Part shown: positions 27,791 to 36,539 of the stretch, piece by piece
Position numbering within the stretch: position 1 is the first letter of the stretch
How the letters are laid out: every line of letters begins with the position of its first letter
Source: Roseobacter sp.
Lineage (GTDB): Bacteria > Pseudomonadota > Alphaproteobacteria > Rhodobacterales > Rhodobacteraceae
Reading direction: 5' to 3'
Length of the DNA stretch: 64,000 bases
Assembly: GCA_002731875.1 (NCBI GenBank)
Contig: PCCY01000031.1
Span: forward strand, 78,773 to 142,772
Program-made: the position numbers and the translations under genes
Notes under the pieces: generated by a model
What the model was told of the DNA's origin: nothing
What the model saw: only the letters and a program-made list of their open reading frames with translations
Databases searched by the model: none

Positions 27791-28918
27791 CTAGTATGGT
27801 GTTGTCCGCAAGGAAGAGCCGGGCGGCGCCTTGCGGATTTTATTGTTGCGAAGATCGAAAACAAAACTGATTATCTCAGCTACGATTTCCCAATGTTGAA
27901 CCGGGATGGTCTGATCCACATCGATCTCATCATATAGCAAACGTGTCAGCGGCTTGTTTTCAATCATGGGTATGCTGTTTGCAGCGGCGATTTCGCGGAT
28001 GCGGTGCGCCATGTTGTCCGCGCCCTTCGCGATGCAGACCGGCGCCATGTCCTTCTCGGGATTATACCTCAATGCGATCGAATAATGCGTGGGGTTGGTT
28101 AAAATCACGTCGGCCAAGGGCACTGCTGTGATTGTACGTTGCTGCGAAAGCTGCTGTCGCCGCCTGGCCCGCTTTTGACGAATTTCAGGTGATCCTTCCG
28201 ACTCCTTTTGTTCGTCCTTCAGATCTTTCTGGCTCATCCGTTGTTTGCGGCGCCAATCAAACCGCCGCCACAGTATATCGGCGATCGCAATTGGCACGAG
28301 CAGGATAGCAGCGGAAAACAACAGCTTTACGGCCGCAGTTGTAAGATAACCGGGCAAAAGTTCAGGTATGAAGCCTGAAATGGCCCAGATGCGACTGACT
28401 GCGCCGTTCGTTACCCAGATTGCCAAACCGCCTATTGCGAGCACTTTAACGATACTTTTGACGAACTCGACCAAGGCGTTTGCAGAAAAAAGCCGTTTGA
28501 TACCCTCAAACGGTGATAACTTGGACAGCTTTGGCTTGATACGCTCGGCGGCGACTACGGTTTCGCCCTGTATTACCGCCCCGATGGCACCACCCAGCAG
28601 CAGCACCCCGAAAATCGGTAGGATCGCAAGCATCAATATCATGAAAAATTCATTCAGGATTTGCCCAAGGCGGGTGATACCTGGGGCACCTGTAGCGACC
28701 GTCAGGCTTGATGCTTTATCGATCAAGGTAATCAAGGCCGCCACGATTTTTGGTGCCTGGATCGGCAACACAAGTGCAGCAATAGCCAACAGGGCCACCA
28801 CCACAACCATATTGCCTGCTTCCTTCGAAGAAGGAACGTCGCCCTTTTTTCGCGCGTCCTGAAGCTTTTTCTCAGTCGGCTCGAGGTTCTTTTCGGTACT
28901 GTCGCTATTTTCGGCCAC
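27791..28918 (-). CDS. flhB: Flagellar type III export switch protein FlhB
   Basis: A 375-residue inner-membrane protein with four membrane helices and a large cytoplasmic domain. The autocleavage motif NPTH is present in VILTNPTHYSIALRY (about residue 280). The N-terminus (EKNLEPTEKKLQDARKKGDVPSSKE) is diagnostic. Self-cleavage at Asn-Pro lets FlhB switch from rod/hook to filament export after the FliK signal. It is the last gene of the flgB-flgC-fliE-fliQ-slt-flhA-fliR-flhB operon and starts 2 bp after the fliR stop. Confidence 0.96.
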   Translation of the reverse strand: MAENSDSTEKNLEPTEKKLQDARKKGDVPSSKEAGNMVVVVALLAIAALVLPIQAPKIVAALITLIDKASSLTVATGAPGITRLGQILNEFFMILMLAILPIFGVLLLGGAIGAVIQGETVVAAERIKPKLSKLSPFEGIKRLFSANALVEFVKSIVKVLAIGGLAIWVTNGAVSRIWAISGFIPELLPGYLTTAAVKLLFSAAILLVPIAIADILWRRFDWRRKQRMSQKDLKDEQKESEGSPEIRQKRARRRQQLSQQRTITAVPLADVILTNPTHYSIALRYNPEKDMAPVCIAKGADNMAHRIREIAAANSIPMIENKPLTRLLYDEIDVDQTIPVQHWEIVAEIISFVFDLRNNKIRKAPPGSSLRTTPY

Positions 28919-28920
28919 GG

Positions 28921-29676
28921 TTAAATCCTAAAACCCATTAGCCATTCTTGGAACTGCTCAAGAAAGTAATCAAGCATTGCGGGCGAAGCGATCGCAAGAA
29001 TTAATAAGCCGGCCCCTATCAACAGCGGTGCCGCGACAAAGAAAACCGGCAACTGGGGCATCATCCGGTTCGCCAAACCCATGCCAAGGTTAAGGATGAC
29101 CCCCATAACAAAAAACGGTGCTGCGATGGCCGTTCCGATGTACAAACTGTGACTGGCAACTTTCAAGATCTGGTTCGTCAAATCTGCCAGGATGATTTGT
29201 CCGGGTGGAAAAACCTGATAGCTGGAAAGCAAAGCGCGAATAATCAAGTGGTGGGTATCAGTGACAAATATCAAGGTGACCGCGCCCATCAACAACACCG
29301 TCGCAACCATCGTTGCCCCTTCGAATGACCCGAAAACGGGGCCAAACGCGTTCGCCAATCCAGAAACCTGCCCGACTTGAAACCCGGCAAACTGCAATGC
29401 CGAAAGCAGGATGCGCGCGCTGAGCCCGATCCAAAGGCCAACCGTTACCTCGGTTGCCAACAGCGCCACTGCGGCAACAGGGCTGTCCGGCAAAGCGCTT
29501 GATACCGGCGTCAATGGCAACAATGACAGGCTTACCAACACCGCCATGGACAAGCGTGGTCGAACGGGTATCTGCACTTCTCCGAAACCCGGCATGAACA
29601 TCATGGCGGTACCGATGCGGGCAAATACAACGAAAAATGAAAAGAATACCGTGGTGATGAACGTATCAATCGACAC
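28921..29676 (-). CDS. fliR: Flagellar type III export gate protein FliR
   Basis: A 251-residue inner-membrane protein with about six membrane segments. Conserved stretches include FVVFARIGTAMMFMPGFGE near the N-terminus, LWIGLSARILLSALQFAGFQVG in the middle, and APFFVMGVILNLGMGLANRMMPQLPVFFVAAPLLIGAGLLIL near the end. FliR completes the FliP5-Q4-R1 export channel. It lies 3 bp after flhA and 2 bp before flhB, so the three gate genes are coupled. Confidence 0.95.
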   Translation of the reverse strand: MSIDTFITTVFFSFFVVFARIGTAMMFMPGFGEVQIPVRPRLSMAVLVSLSLLPLTPVSSALPDSPVAAVALLATEVTVGLWIGLSARILLSALQFAGFQVGQVSGLANAFGPVFGSFEGATMVATVLLMGAVTLIFVTDTHHLIIRALLSSYQVFPPGQIILADLTNQILKVASHSLYIGTAIAAPFFVMGVILNLGMGLANRMMPQLPVFFVAAPLLIGAGLLILAIASPAMLDYFLEQFQEWLMGFRI

Positions 29677-29679
29677 AGA

Positions 29680-31773
29680 TCACTGCCCTACGGTGCCAAC
29701 CGTACGCAAAGTCGCTTTGCGATGTATCTCATTATGAGAGATCACCTGTGTCATCGGGCTAACCCTTTCAAGGATCGAACGCACATAAGGCCGAGCTTGC
29801 GGGCTGACCAGCAGTGCAGGCCATTCGTCAGCGCTCGAGAACTTCTGGATTTCCTTGCGGGCTGCCAAGACAAACTCCTGAACACGCAACGGGGACATCA
29901 AGAACGATTCTTCTCCGTTCGCCTTAGAAATCGAACTGGTCAGCTCTCTTTCCCAATCACCGTTGAGGTTGATCACCGGCACATAACCTTGGGCGTCTTT
30001 CAAGGATTGGCATATTTGTTTGGAAAGCTTGCTTCTGGCGTGCTCGATGACGGTCCGGATGTTTTTGGAGGTCGCACTTGCCTCTGCGACAGCTTCAATG
30101 ATCTTGGACAAGTTGCGGATAGACACTCGTTCGGCCAAAAGCGCTTGGAGCACGTGCTGCAACATCACCGCCGACCCGCTGTCAGAGCTTGACGAAAGCA
30201 GCTTTTGATAATCCTTGTCTTGACCTTCGATCAATTCTTGAGTCGCCGCATAGGTCAAAATTTCCGGCATGTGCTCTTTAATGACTTCGGTAAGATGCGT
30301 CGTGATAACGCTTTCCGGGTCAACCACCGTCATGCCCATCAGCTCCGCTTCCGACGCGCGGGCTTCATCAACCCAGATCGCTTCCAGCCCGAATGTGGGT
30401 TCCCGCGTACGCTTGCCAGGAAGATTAATTTCTTGACCTGTAGGGTTAATCACCATCATCAACATCGGATCAACCTCGCCACGGGCAGCTTCGACACCTT
30501 GCAACGAAATTGAATAGGTATTGGCGGGCAGATCAGCACTGTCCTTGATGCGGACCAACGGCAGAACAAATCCAAAGTCATTGATGAACAACGAACGAAG
30601 GCTTTTGACCTTTCCGGGCAACGCCGCGTTCACCGACGTGATCATCGGGACCAAAGCCGAGCCTAGATCAAGTCTCACGTCATCAACGCGCAGCATGTCA
30701 GCCAGTTGGGTTTCGGCAGATTCCACGGGAAGTGCCGCCTTGTCCGCAGCTTGTTGTTCCAGAGCAGCGCGATCGAAATTGGTCTTTTGCATAAAATAGC
30801 CAAAGCCTGCCATCGCGGCTGAAAGTGGCAGGAAGATAGCCAACGGAAACCCTGGCAGCCAACCAACACAAAACGTCAGGCCCGCAGCCATATAAAGTGC
30901 TTTGGGGAAATTGCTGAGCTGGCCAAGCACCGCTTCGTTTGCCGCGCCCATGGTACCGCCCTTGGTGACCAAAAGCCCCGCGGCCAGCGACACAACCAGC
31001 GCCGGAATTTGGGTGACCAACCCGTCACCAATCGTAAGCACGGTATATTTACTCATCGCGTCGCCGATGCTTAGGCCGTGGCTGATCATGCCGATCATGA
31101 TGCCGCCGAAAACATTGACCAACGTAATGATCAATCCCGCAACGGCGTCACCGCGCACAAATTTCGACGCACCGTCCATCGCCCCGAAGAAGGAGCTTTC
31201 CTCTTCAACGATCTTACGCCGGCTCTTTGCCTCTTCTTCAGTGATGGCACCAGCACCAAGATCCGCGTCAATGGCCATCTGTTTACCAGGCATCGCATCA
31301 AGCGAGAACCGGGCGGCGACCTCGGCAATTCGGGTCGAACCTTTGGTGATGACGATAAAGTTAATCAGCACAAGGATGGTGAAAACGATAATACCAATAA
31401 TGAAATCGCCACCCAGAATAAACTGGGCGAACCCTTCGATCACGTTCCCCGCCGCGCCCGGCCCGTTGTGACCTTCGCTAAGAATAAGCCGGGTGGACGA
31501 AACATTCAGCGCCAGTCGCAGCATGGTAACAACCAGCAACAGCGTCGGGAAAGAGTTGAATTCCAGCGGTGTGGCGATCCAAAGCGCAACCATCAGGATC
31601 AAGACCGAAAGCGCCAACGAGATAGCTAGGCCCAAATCCAGGAAAAACGCCGGTAGTGGGATGAACAGCATCGCAAGTATAAGCACCATACCAACCGCGA
31701 AACCAATGTCGCGATTGGCCCCGCTCATCTTTGCAAAACTGAAAGGTTGTGGGTTGGTGTCTGGCGTAGCCAT
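29680..31773 (-). CDS. flhA: Flagellar type III export apparatus protein FlhA
   Basis: A 697-residue export gate protein with about eight membrane helices in residues 20-330 and a large cytoplasmic ring domain. The FHIPEP signature region (RIAEVAARFSLDAMPGKQMAIDADLGAGAITEEEAKSRR) is clearly present. The C-terminal domain (KIIEAVAEASATSKNIRTVIEHARSKLSKQICQSL) that docks chaperones is intact. Length matches the family. The start is 1 bp after the stop of the lytic transglycosylase gene. No flhF or flhG follows, unlike in many polar-flagellated gammaproteobacteria. Confidence 0.97.
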   Translation of the reverse strand: MATPDTNPQPFSFAKMSGANRDIGFAVGMVLILAMLFIPLPAFFLDLGLAISLALSVLILMVALWIATPLEFNSFPTLLLVVTMLRLALNVSSTRLILSEGHNGPGAAGNVIEGFAQFILGGDFIIGIIVFTILVLINFIVITKGSTRIAEVAARFSLDAMPGKQMAIDADLGAGAITEEEAKSRRKIVEEESSFFGAMDGASKFVRGDAVAGLIITLVNVFGGIMIGMISHGLSIGDAMSKYTVLTIGDGLVTQIPALVVSLAAGLLVTKGGTMGAANEAVLGQLSNFPKALYMAAGLTFCVGWLPGFPLAIFLPLSAAMAGFGYFMQKTNFDRAALEQQAADKAALPVESAETQLADMLRVDDVRLDLGSALVPMITSVNAALPGKVKSLRSLFINDFGFVLPLVRIKDSADLPANTYSISLQGVEAARGEVDPMLMMVINPTGQEINLPGKRTREPTFGLEAIWVDEARASEAELMGMTVVDPESVITTHLTEVIKEHMPEILTYAATQELIEGQDKDYQKLLSSSSDSGSAVMLQHVLQALLAERVSIRNLSKIIEAVAEASATSKNIRTVIEHARSKLSKQICQSLKDAQGYVPVINLNGDWERELTSSISKANGEESFLMSPLRVQEFVLAARKEIQKFSSADEWPALLVSPQARPYVRSILERVSPMTQVISHNEIHRKATLRTVGTVGQ

Positions 31774-31774
31774 A

Positions 31775-32593
31775 TCAGTTGACCTCGGCGTAAATGGGCA
31801 AGATAGGCTCTAGCGATCGGGAGGAGTATATAGAAAAACCGTTACCGGCTTTACCTGAATTGGCATTGCTCAGATCGGCGCTCCATCCAAATCGCACCGG
31901 CTCTTTCGGGGCGTCCACCTGTTGTACAGCAGCGATCACGCCGCTGTTTTGCGCGGATAGTACGGCCAATTGCGTTTGGGCGATGCGCTGATTTTGGCTC
32001 AGCTTTCTGAGATAGACGGCATTATAGGTCTCATTGGATGAATGATATCGCCCTGCCGCCTTCCACCAATCACGCGTCTCTGTGTAGAGTTGCAACAAGA
32101 ACCGCGCCGCATAGTCAACGTTGTCAGCCGGAGTTGTCGCGGCGTCCAAAGAAGCGAACTGATCTGAATGCCAACGCTGGTTGACTTGCATGCACCCCAC
32201 ATCGGTCGACCGGATACCTTGCGCCTGCATATCGCGCACATAGGCTTCCAATGCGAGCTTGCTGCCAAAGAATGTTCCTTTGCCATTGGTATTAGCCGTC
32301 CAGGGCCACACCACCAACCGCCCGTTCATCTGGCGACCCGCTTCCTGAATACCAATCGCTAGAAGGAGATTATCAGGAATACCATAGCGCTGTTCGGCCG
32401 CTAGGATTTCGCTGATGCAAACTTGGGCGGGGTTGGGAATGGCCTGCGCGACCTCGACGTCAGCCCGTGATGGCGAAGATTTATAGAATTCGACCCAACT
32501 TTGCTTTTCTGCCACCGCTGCCGCGGGCATGATCAGCACCATCGTTACAACCGCAAGTCCTGCTAAAATGACCCGCACTCTAAAATCCACCAT
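31775..32593 (-). CDS. Flagellum-associated lytic transglycosylase (SLT domain, SltF-like)
   Basis: A 272-residue periplasmic protein with a signal peptide (VRVILAGLAVVTMVLIMPAAAVAEK). The SLT-type lysozyme fold has the catalytic Glu in LLLAIGIQEAG (about residue 88) and the follow-up motif VGCMQVNQRWH. It cuts peptidoglycan to let the rod pass. It overlaps fliQ by 14 bp and abuts flhA, so it is a dedicated flagellar enzyme, much like SltF of Rhodobacter sphaeroides. This fits the short FlgJ at 37031, which has no muramidase domain of its own. Confidence 0.88.
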   Translation of the reverse strand: MVDFRVRVILAGLAVVTMVLIMPAAAVAEKQSWVEFYKSSPSRADVEVAQAIPNPAQVCISEILAAEQRYGIPDNLLLAIGIQEAGRQMNGRLVVWPWTANTNGKGTFFGSKLALEAYVRDMQAQGIRSTDVGCMQVNQRWHSDQFASLDAATTPADNVDYAARFLLQLYTETRDWWKAAGRYHSSNETYNAVYLRKLSQNQRIAQTQLAVLSAQNSGVIAAVQQVDAPKEPVRFGWSADLSNANSGKAGNGFSIYSSRSLEPILPIYAEVN

Positions 32594-32849
32594 TGGAAAT
32601 GAGATCGAAAATGCGGTCGGACAACGTGAGCAGCGTAGAGAATATAAACGGCGTGCTGAGCGCCACGGTGATAAAGATAGCGACGATCTTTGGCACGAAC
32701 GTCAGCGTCATTTCCTGGATTTGTGTCAGTGCCTGAAAAAATGCGATGGAAAGCCCTACGCCAAGCGCCACCACCAGGACCGGTGCCGAGGACAGCAAGG
32801 TTACGATCAATGTCTGTCGTATAACTTCATAGACGGCGACAGAATCCAC
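32580..32849 (-). CDS. fliQ: Flagellar type III export gate protein FliQ
   Basis: An 89-residue protein with two membrane helices (TLIVTLLSSAPVLVVALGVGLSIAFFQALTQIQEMTLTFVPKIVAIFITVAL), the complete hallmark of FliQ. The start is GTG 32849, which has a perfect GGAGGTCC ribosome site 3-10 bases upstream; a longer reading from 32927 would add a non-homologous N-terminus. FliQ forms the outer helices of the export channel. It overlaps the transglycosylase gene by 14 bp and follows fliE by 40 bp. Confidence 0.93.
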   Translation of the reverse strand: MDSVAVYEVIRQTLIVTLLSSAPVLVVALGVGLSIAFFQALTQIQEMTLTFVPKIVAIFITVALSTPFIFSTLLTLSDRIFDLISNGGF

Positions 32850-32889
32850 AAAGGACCTCCGATCAAGTAGGGCACGATCGCGTGGCCTG

Positions 32890-33210
32890 TTAGACAGGCA
32901 TACGTATAATATCCTGATACGCCTCAACCAATTTATCGCGCAAGGCGACGGACACCTGAACAGTTTGCTCCATCTCCATCGTTGCCTGTACGACCTGCTG
33001 CAAGCTGGCCTGCCCGGTCAGACCCTTGATGGCCATACTGTCGCCTTCGCGAACGGACTCTACGGCGTTAGCAGCAGCCTGCCCAACCATGGACGAGAAA
33101 TCTTTAGGTGCAGTGGCCGCGGCACCCGCGTCGGTACGCGCCTCACCCTTGACCGTCTTGGCATATGCGGCCTGCACATAGGATGAACGGACAGCGGAAA
33201 AATCAGTCAT
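32890..33210 (-). CDS. fliE: Flagellar hook-basal body protein FliE
   Basis: A 106-residue rod-adaptor protein that links the MS ring and export gate to the proximal rod. The C-terminal signature (VSVALRDKLVEAYQDIIRMPV) and the preceding helical region (VQATMEMEQTVQ) are typical. It is one of the first export substrates. It begins 9 bp after flgC and precedes fliQ by 40 bp in the rod/export operon. Length agrees with the family (about 100-110). Confidence 0.94.
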   Translation of the reverse strand: MTDFSAVRSSYVQAAYAKTVKGEARTDAGAAATAPKDFSSMVGQAAANAVESVREGDSMAIKGLTGQASLQQVVQATMEMEQTVQVSVALRDKLVEAYQDIIRMPV

Positions 33211-33219
33211 GTACGCTCC

Positions 33220-33630
33220 TTACTTCAAAAGTTCGACAAGTTGCTGGCGCATGTCGCGGGCCTTGTCCAACATGGCCAGATTGGCTTCATAGCTTCGGGC
33301 GGCCTCGCGCATGTTGCTCATCTCGATAAGAGGGTTGACGTTGGGCATCTTGATGTAACCATTCTCATCGGCGGCCGGATGCGAAGGATCATAGCGCAGG
33401 GTGAAATCGGTCTGGTCGCGATCAACGGTCGCAGCTTGAACAATCGCTGCGCCGGTCTTTGGGTCCATAACGCTTTCGAAAGATATTGTTTTCCGCCGAT
33501 ACGGATCGCCCCCCGCCACTTGCGATGTGGAACTGGAGTTCGCGAGATTTTCCGAAACAATCCTAAGGCGGTCACCTTGCGCCCGCATACCACTGGCGGC
33601 AGTGGCCGATATTTTCGAAAGTGAATCCAC
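33220..33630 (-). CDS. flgC: Proximal rod protein FlgC
   Basis: A 136-residue rod protein. The N-terminal rod signature (ATAASGMRAQGDRLRIVSENLANSSS) and C-terminal helix (MREAARSYEANLAMLDKARDMRQQLVELLK) pair to form the rod D0 domain. The central GGDPYRRKTISFE motif is standard. It follows flgB by 17 bp. No signal peptide is expected, as it is exported by the type III apparatus. Length matches FlgC. Confidence 0.95.
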   Translation of the reverse strand: MDSLSKISATAASGMRAQGDRLRIVSENLANSSSTSQVAGGDPYRRKTISFESVMDPKTGAAIVQAATVDRDQTDFTLRYDPSHPAADENGYIKMPNVNPLIEMSNMREAARSYEANLAMLDKARDMRQQLVELLK

Positions 33631-33647
33631 GCCGTAATCCCCCTAAA

Positions 33648-34001
33648 CTAACGTCGGCCAGCAACCGTATACATCATTTGATAGGCTTTGCGGTACAGGT
33701 TGGCAGCCACCTTGAACTGGCCTGCCGTGCTGTTGGCCTCCACCATCTGCTCTTCGAGATTGATGTTGTTGCCGCTCATGTTCGGGCTCGCCAACACGTC
33801 GGCCTGAACCACTTCCGCATCCTGAAGACCGCTCGCCCTGTCTGCATCACCAAGATAGCTGGCAAAACTTTGCACGTCTTTCGCACGGTATCCCAACACG
33901 TCAGCGTTAGCGATATTTTCGGAAACCACAGCCTGCCGCGTCGCAAGCCATTGCAGGCGCTTGGGGGCAAGATCGAACAAAGATGTTGATTCTGTATTCA
34001 T
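33648..34001 (-). CDS. flgB: Proximal rod protein FlgB
   Basis: A 117-residue rod protein. The N-terminal motif reads LAPKRLQWLATRQAVVSENIANADVLGYRAKDVQSF and the C-terminus KVAANLYRKAYQMMYTVAGRR, both typical of FlgB. I chose ATG 34001; the longer reading to 34082 would run through the promoter region shared with fliI. It heads an eight-gene operon (flgB to flhB). A near-perfect inverted repeat (34017-34040) sits 16 bp upstream. Confidence 0.94.
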   Translation of the reverse strand: MNTESTSLFDLAPKRLQWLATRQAVVSENIANADVLGYRAKDVQSFASYLGDADRASGLQDAEVVQADVLASPNMSGNNINLEEQMVEANSTAGQFKVAANLYRKAYQMMYTVAGRR

Positions 34002-34016
34002 GCTAGACTCATAATT

Positions 34017-34040
34017 TATTCTTGATATATAGCAAGAATA
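34017..34040. promoter_or_regulatory. Inverted repeat TATTCTTG-N8-CAAGAATA between flgB and fliI
   Basis: Perfect 8-bp arms at 34017-34024 and 34033-34040 around ATATATAG. It fills the short space between the divergent flgB and fliI genes and could bind a dimeric regulator or overlap both promoters. The same half-site recurs before other flagellar genes. Confidence 0.6.
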
Positions 34041-34063
34041 GCGCGCACTCGAAAGAGTATATT

Positions 34064-35467
34064 TTGGATTATACCTTCTCAAACCTACAAAATGCTATCT
34101 ATTCATGCTCAAGCTCGAGCATTTCCGGCACAGTGCGGTCGATCACCGGCATGACATTGACCGTTGGCGGACTGGAAGCACTCGCGCGGATCGGAAGCCT
34201 ATGCCGGGTTCACACCTCGGCAGGGCACATAGATGGCGAAGTTGTCGGTGCCCAAGGTAGTGAATTGTGTGTTCTGCCTTTTGGTACGTGGGAAGGCGTG
34301 TCGGTTGGAAATGAAGTAACACTAATCGAACATGACGACATGGTTTTCCCGGATGAAACCTGGATTGGCACGGTCGTCGATGCGCTTGGCCGCCCTCTGA
34401 CCCGATACAACCGGGCTCGCAGACCGCGGCGCAAAACGAGATTCCGGTCGGACCCTCCGGGTGCGTTTGATCGCAGGAAGGTCGGGGCGAAACTTGAAAC
34501 CCAGATTAAATGCATCGACATATTCACCCCGATATGCCGGGGTCAGCGTATGGGCGTCTTTGCAGGGTCTGGTGTCGGGAAGTCGACCATGATGGCGATG
34601 CTGGCGCGGAATACCGACGCAGATGTGATCGTGATCGGCCTGATCGGAGAGCGCGGTCGCGAGGTGCAACAGTTTATTCAGGAAGATCTTGGGCCTGCCG
34701 GCATGGCCCGCGCCGTCGTCGTGGTCTCAACAGGGGACGAGGCGCCGCTGCTGCGCAAGCGCGCCGCTCTGACGACGACAGCCGTCGCGGAATACTTCAA
34801 GTCTACCGGCAAACAGGTATTGCTGTTGCTTGATAGCGTCACTCGCTTTGCGATGGCTCAGCGTGAGATCGGGCTAGCCCGGGGCGAACCCCCTACCCTT
34901 CGCGGATACCCGCCGTCAGTCTTTAGCGAACTACCCCATCTTCTGGAGCGGGCAGGCCCAGGCACCAAAAGTGAGGGCGATATTACCGGGCTCTACACTG
35001 TTTTGGTTGATGGCGATGACATGAATGAACCCATCGCCGACGCAGTACGCGGCATTGTCGATGGCCATCTGGTACTGGATCGAAAAATCGCGGAACAGGG
35101 ACGGTTCCCGGCGATAGATTTGCAGCGATCATTGTCAAGAATGTTGCCTGGTTGTCATTCACCGGAAGAGTACGAGATTACGAAAGCCGCGCGCAAGGCT
35201 CTGGGTCGGTATGCCGACATGGAAGACCTTATCAGGCTGGGGGCTTACAAAGCCGGTTCTGACCCCGAAACCGACGAAGCCATAAAATTCTTCAAAACCG
35301 CAAGCCCGTTTCTGTCACAGGGACGCGGCGACAAGACACCCGCCGCCGAAGGATTTGCAGAAACCTACAGGATGATACTTGAAGCCGGGATGGACGATCC
35401 GCTTCGAGCGTTCTTTGAGGAACGCGAACGTTCAGATATCGTCCATAGCGCGATTCCGGGCCAGTAG
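34064..35467 (+). CDS. fliI: Flagellar export ATPase FliI
   Basis: A flagellum-specific ATPase of about 467 residues. Walker A (AGSGVGKSTMMAML), Walker B (VLLLLDSVTRFAMAQRE) and the FliI/YscN segment (SELPHLLERAGPG) are intact. It energises export together with FliH and FliJ. The start is unclear: TTG 34064 gives a family-like N-terminus (MDYTFSNLQ); TTG 34022 would overlap the promoter repeat, and GTG 34130 would shorten it. It stands alone on the plus strand, divergent from flgB, and away from fliH and fliJ. Confidence 0.94.
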   Translation: MDYTFSNLQNAIYSCSSSSISGTVRSITGMTLTVGGLEALARIGSLCRVHTSAGHIDGEVVGAQGSELCVLPFGTWEGVSVGNEVTLIEHDDMVFPDETWIGTVVDALGRPLTRYNRARRPRRKTRFRSDPPGAFDRRKVGAKLETQIKCIDIFTPICRGQRMGVFAGSGVGKSTMMAMLARNTDADVIVIGLIGERGREVQQFIQEDLGPAGMARAVVVVSTGDEAPLLRKRAALTTTAVAEYFKSTGKQVLLLLDSVTRFAMAQREIGLARGEPPTLRGYPPSVFSELPHLLERAGPGTKSEGDITGLYTVLVDGDDMNEPIADAVRGIVDGHLVLDRKIAEQGRFPAIDLQRSLSRMLPGCHSPEEYEITKAARKALGRYADMEDLIRLGAYKAGSDPETDEAIKFFKTASPFLSQGRGDKTPAAEGFAETYRMILEAGMDDPLRAFFEERERSDIVHSAIPGQ

Positions 35468-35521
35468 ATCGGCCTTTATCGCCTAGCTATCCATATTTCA
35501 GCGCAGTTCTCGGGTACCTTC

Positions 35522-35537
35522 CCCGCCAACTGGCGGG
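35522..35537. terminator. Hairpin between convergent fliI and fliC
   Basis: CCCGCCA and TGGCGGG arms with a 2-base loop form a strong GC stem. A short A-run flanks one side. It lies 54 bp past fliI and 32 bp past fliC, so it may end both transcripts. Confidence 0.5.
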
Positions 35538-35568
35538 AAAAGTGTTGTCATAATAAGATCGAACCGGA

Positions 35569-36408
35569 TTAACGGAACAAGCTCAGGATGTTCTGAGGTG
35601 CCTGGTTTGCGATCGACAAAGACTGTGTGGCAAGCTGCTGCTGAACCTGAAGAGCCTGAAGACGTGCTGCTTCTTCCTCCATGTCTGCATCAACCATTGA
35701 ACTCACACCGGAATCCAGCGTGTTTGTCAGGCTGTCGATGAACTGCATCTGGCCATCAAGGGTGTTTTCAGTAATGCCCAACGATGTCGAAGCAGTGATG
35801 GCGTTTCCAAGTTCGCCTTCAGCCGCAATAAGCTTAGCATCCATAGTGGTAGTGGTGCTTGTCACATCAATTGCAGCAAGGTTGGTTTGGATGGTTTGCA
35901 GATCTACGGCCGTGAAGGAAAACGTAGTCACAGCAAATGCGCCTGCTGCATCGCGGCTCACACCGTTCACAACGCTTACTGGGCCAGCAAGAGCCTTAAC
36001 CCCATCAACCAGGTTGTCGCCGTTGAACGTCGCCTGATCAATCGCGGACTGCATGTTTTTCGCCAAGGCAACCAGTTCGTTCTGAACGTCTTGCTTGTTC
36101 ACACCGTCACTTTGGGCAAAGGCGATACGTTCAACCATTTGCTGCGCCAGTCCGGTAACCGTTTCGGCACCCAGACGTGCGGTCGCGACAGAGTTCTTGG
36201 TAGCAGTCATGCCTTCGTTGATGGCTTTGAACATACCGCTATCACCCTTCATCGTCTCGGAGATGGCGAAGTATGCGGCGTTGTCCTTGCCCGAAGCGAC
36301 CTTCAAACCGCTGGAAACGCGGCTTTGAGTATCGGTGAGCCCACGATTTACTTCACGTAGCGTGGCCAGGGCATTCATTGCGGAGCTATTGGTGAGAATG
36401 GACGACAT
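35569..36408 (-). CDS. fliC: Flagellin
   Basis: A 279-residue flagellin, short because the D2/D3 variable region is reduced. The N-terminal domain (NSSAMNALATLREVNRGLTDTQSRVSSGLKVASGKDNAAYFAI) and C-terminal domain (EEEAARLQALQVQQQLATQSLSIANQAPQNILSLFR) are well conserved. It is the only flagellin in the window. A perfect CtrA box lies 86-101 bp upstream, and FlaF/FlbT are expected to control it after transcription. A leader of over 100 bp with a TTAGCT-TAG-AGCTAA hairpin could be the FlbT target. Confidence 0.96.
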   Translation of the reverse strand: MSSILTNSSAMNALATLREVNRGLTDTQSRVSSGLKVASGKDNAAYFAISETMKGDSGMFKAINEGMTATKNSVATARLGAETVTGLAQQMVERIAFAQSDGVNKQDVQNELVALAKNMQSAIDQATFNGDNLVDGVKALAGPVSVVNGVSRDAAGAFAVTTFSFTAVDLQTIQTNLAAIDVTSTTTTMDAKLIAAEGELGNAITASTSLGITENTLDGQMQFIDSLTNTLDSGVSSMVDADMEEEAARLQALQVQQQLATQSLSIANQAPQNILSLFR

Positions 36409-36455
36409 TTAATGTTCTCCTTGCTTCTCGTGTTGTTCCAGTCTTCTGACTGATA

Positions 36456-36470
36456 TTAGCTTAGAGCTAA
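36456..36470. promoter_or_regulatory. Inverted repeat in the flagellin leader
   Basis: TTAGCT and AGCTAA arms around TAG, about 50 bp before the flagellin ATG. It could fold in the mRNA leader, or be an operator. FlbT acts on flagellin leaders in Caulobacter, so this is a candidate element. Confidence 0.35.
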
Positions 36471-36493
36471 CTGAACATACCTAACCCATCAGG

Positions 36494-36509
36494 TTAACGA
36501 ATGGTTAAC
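36494..36509. promoter_or_regulatory. Perfect CtrA box upstream of flagellin
   Basis: TTAA (36494-36497), CGAATGG, TTAAC (36505-36509): exact consensus, 86-101 bp before the flagellin start. Confidence 0.7.
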
Positions 36510-36539
36510 AAAAATAGAAAAACTGGCAGACGTGTCGCC

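Noticed and set aside
30902..31471. 189-residue antisense frame in flhA
   Set aside because: FlhA is certain here; the antisense frame is a shadow of its membrane helices.
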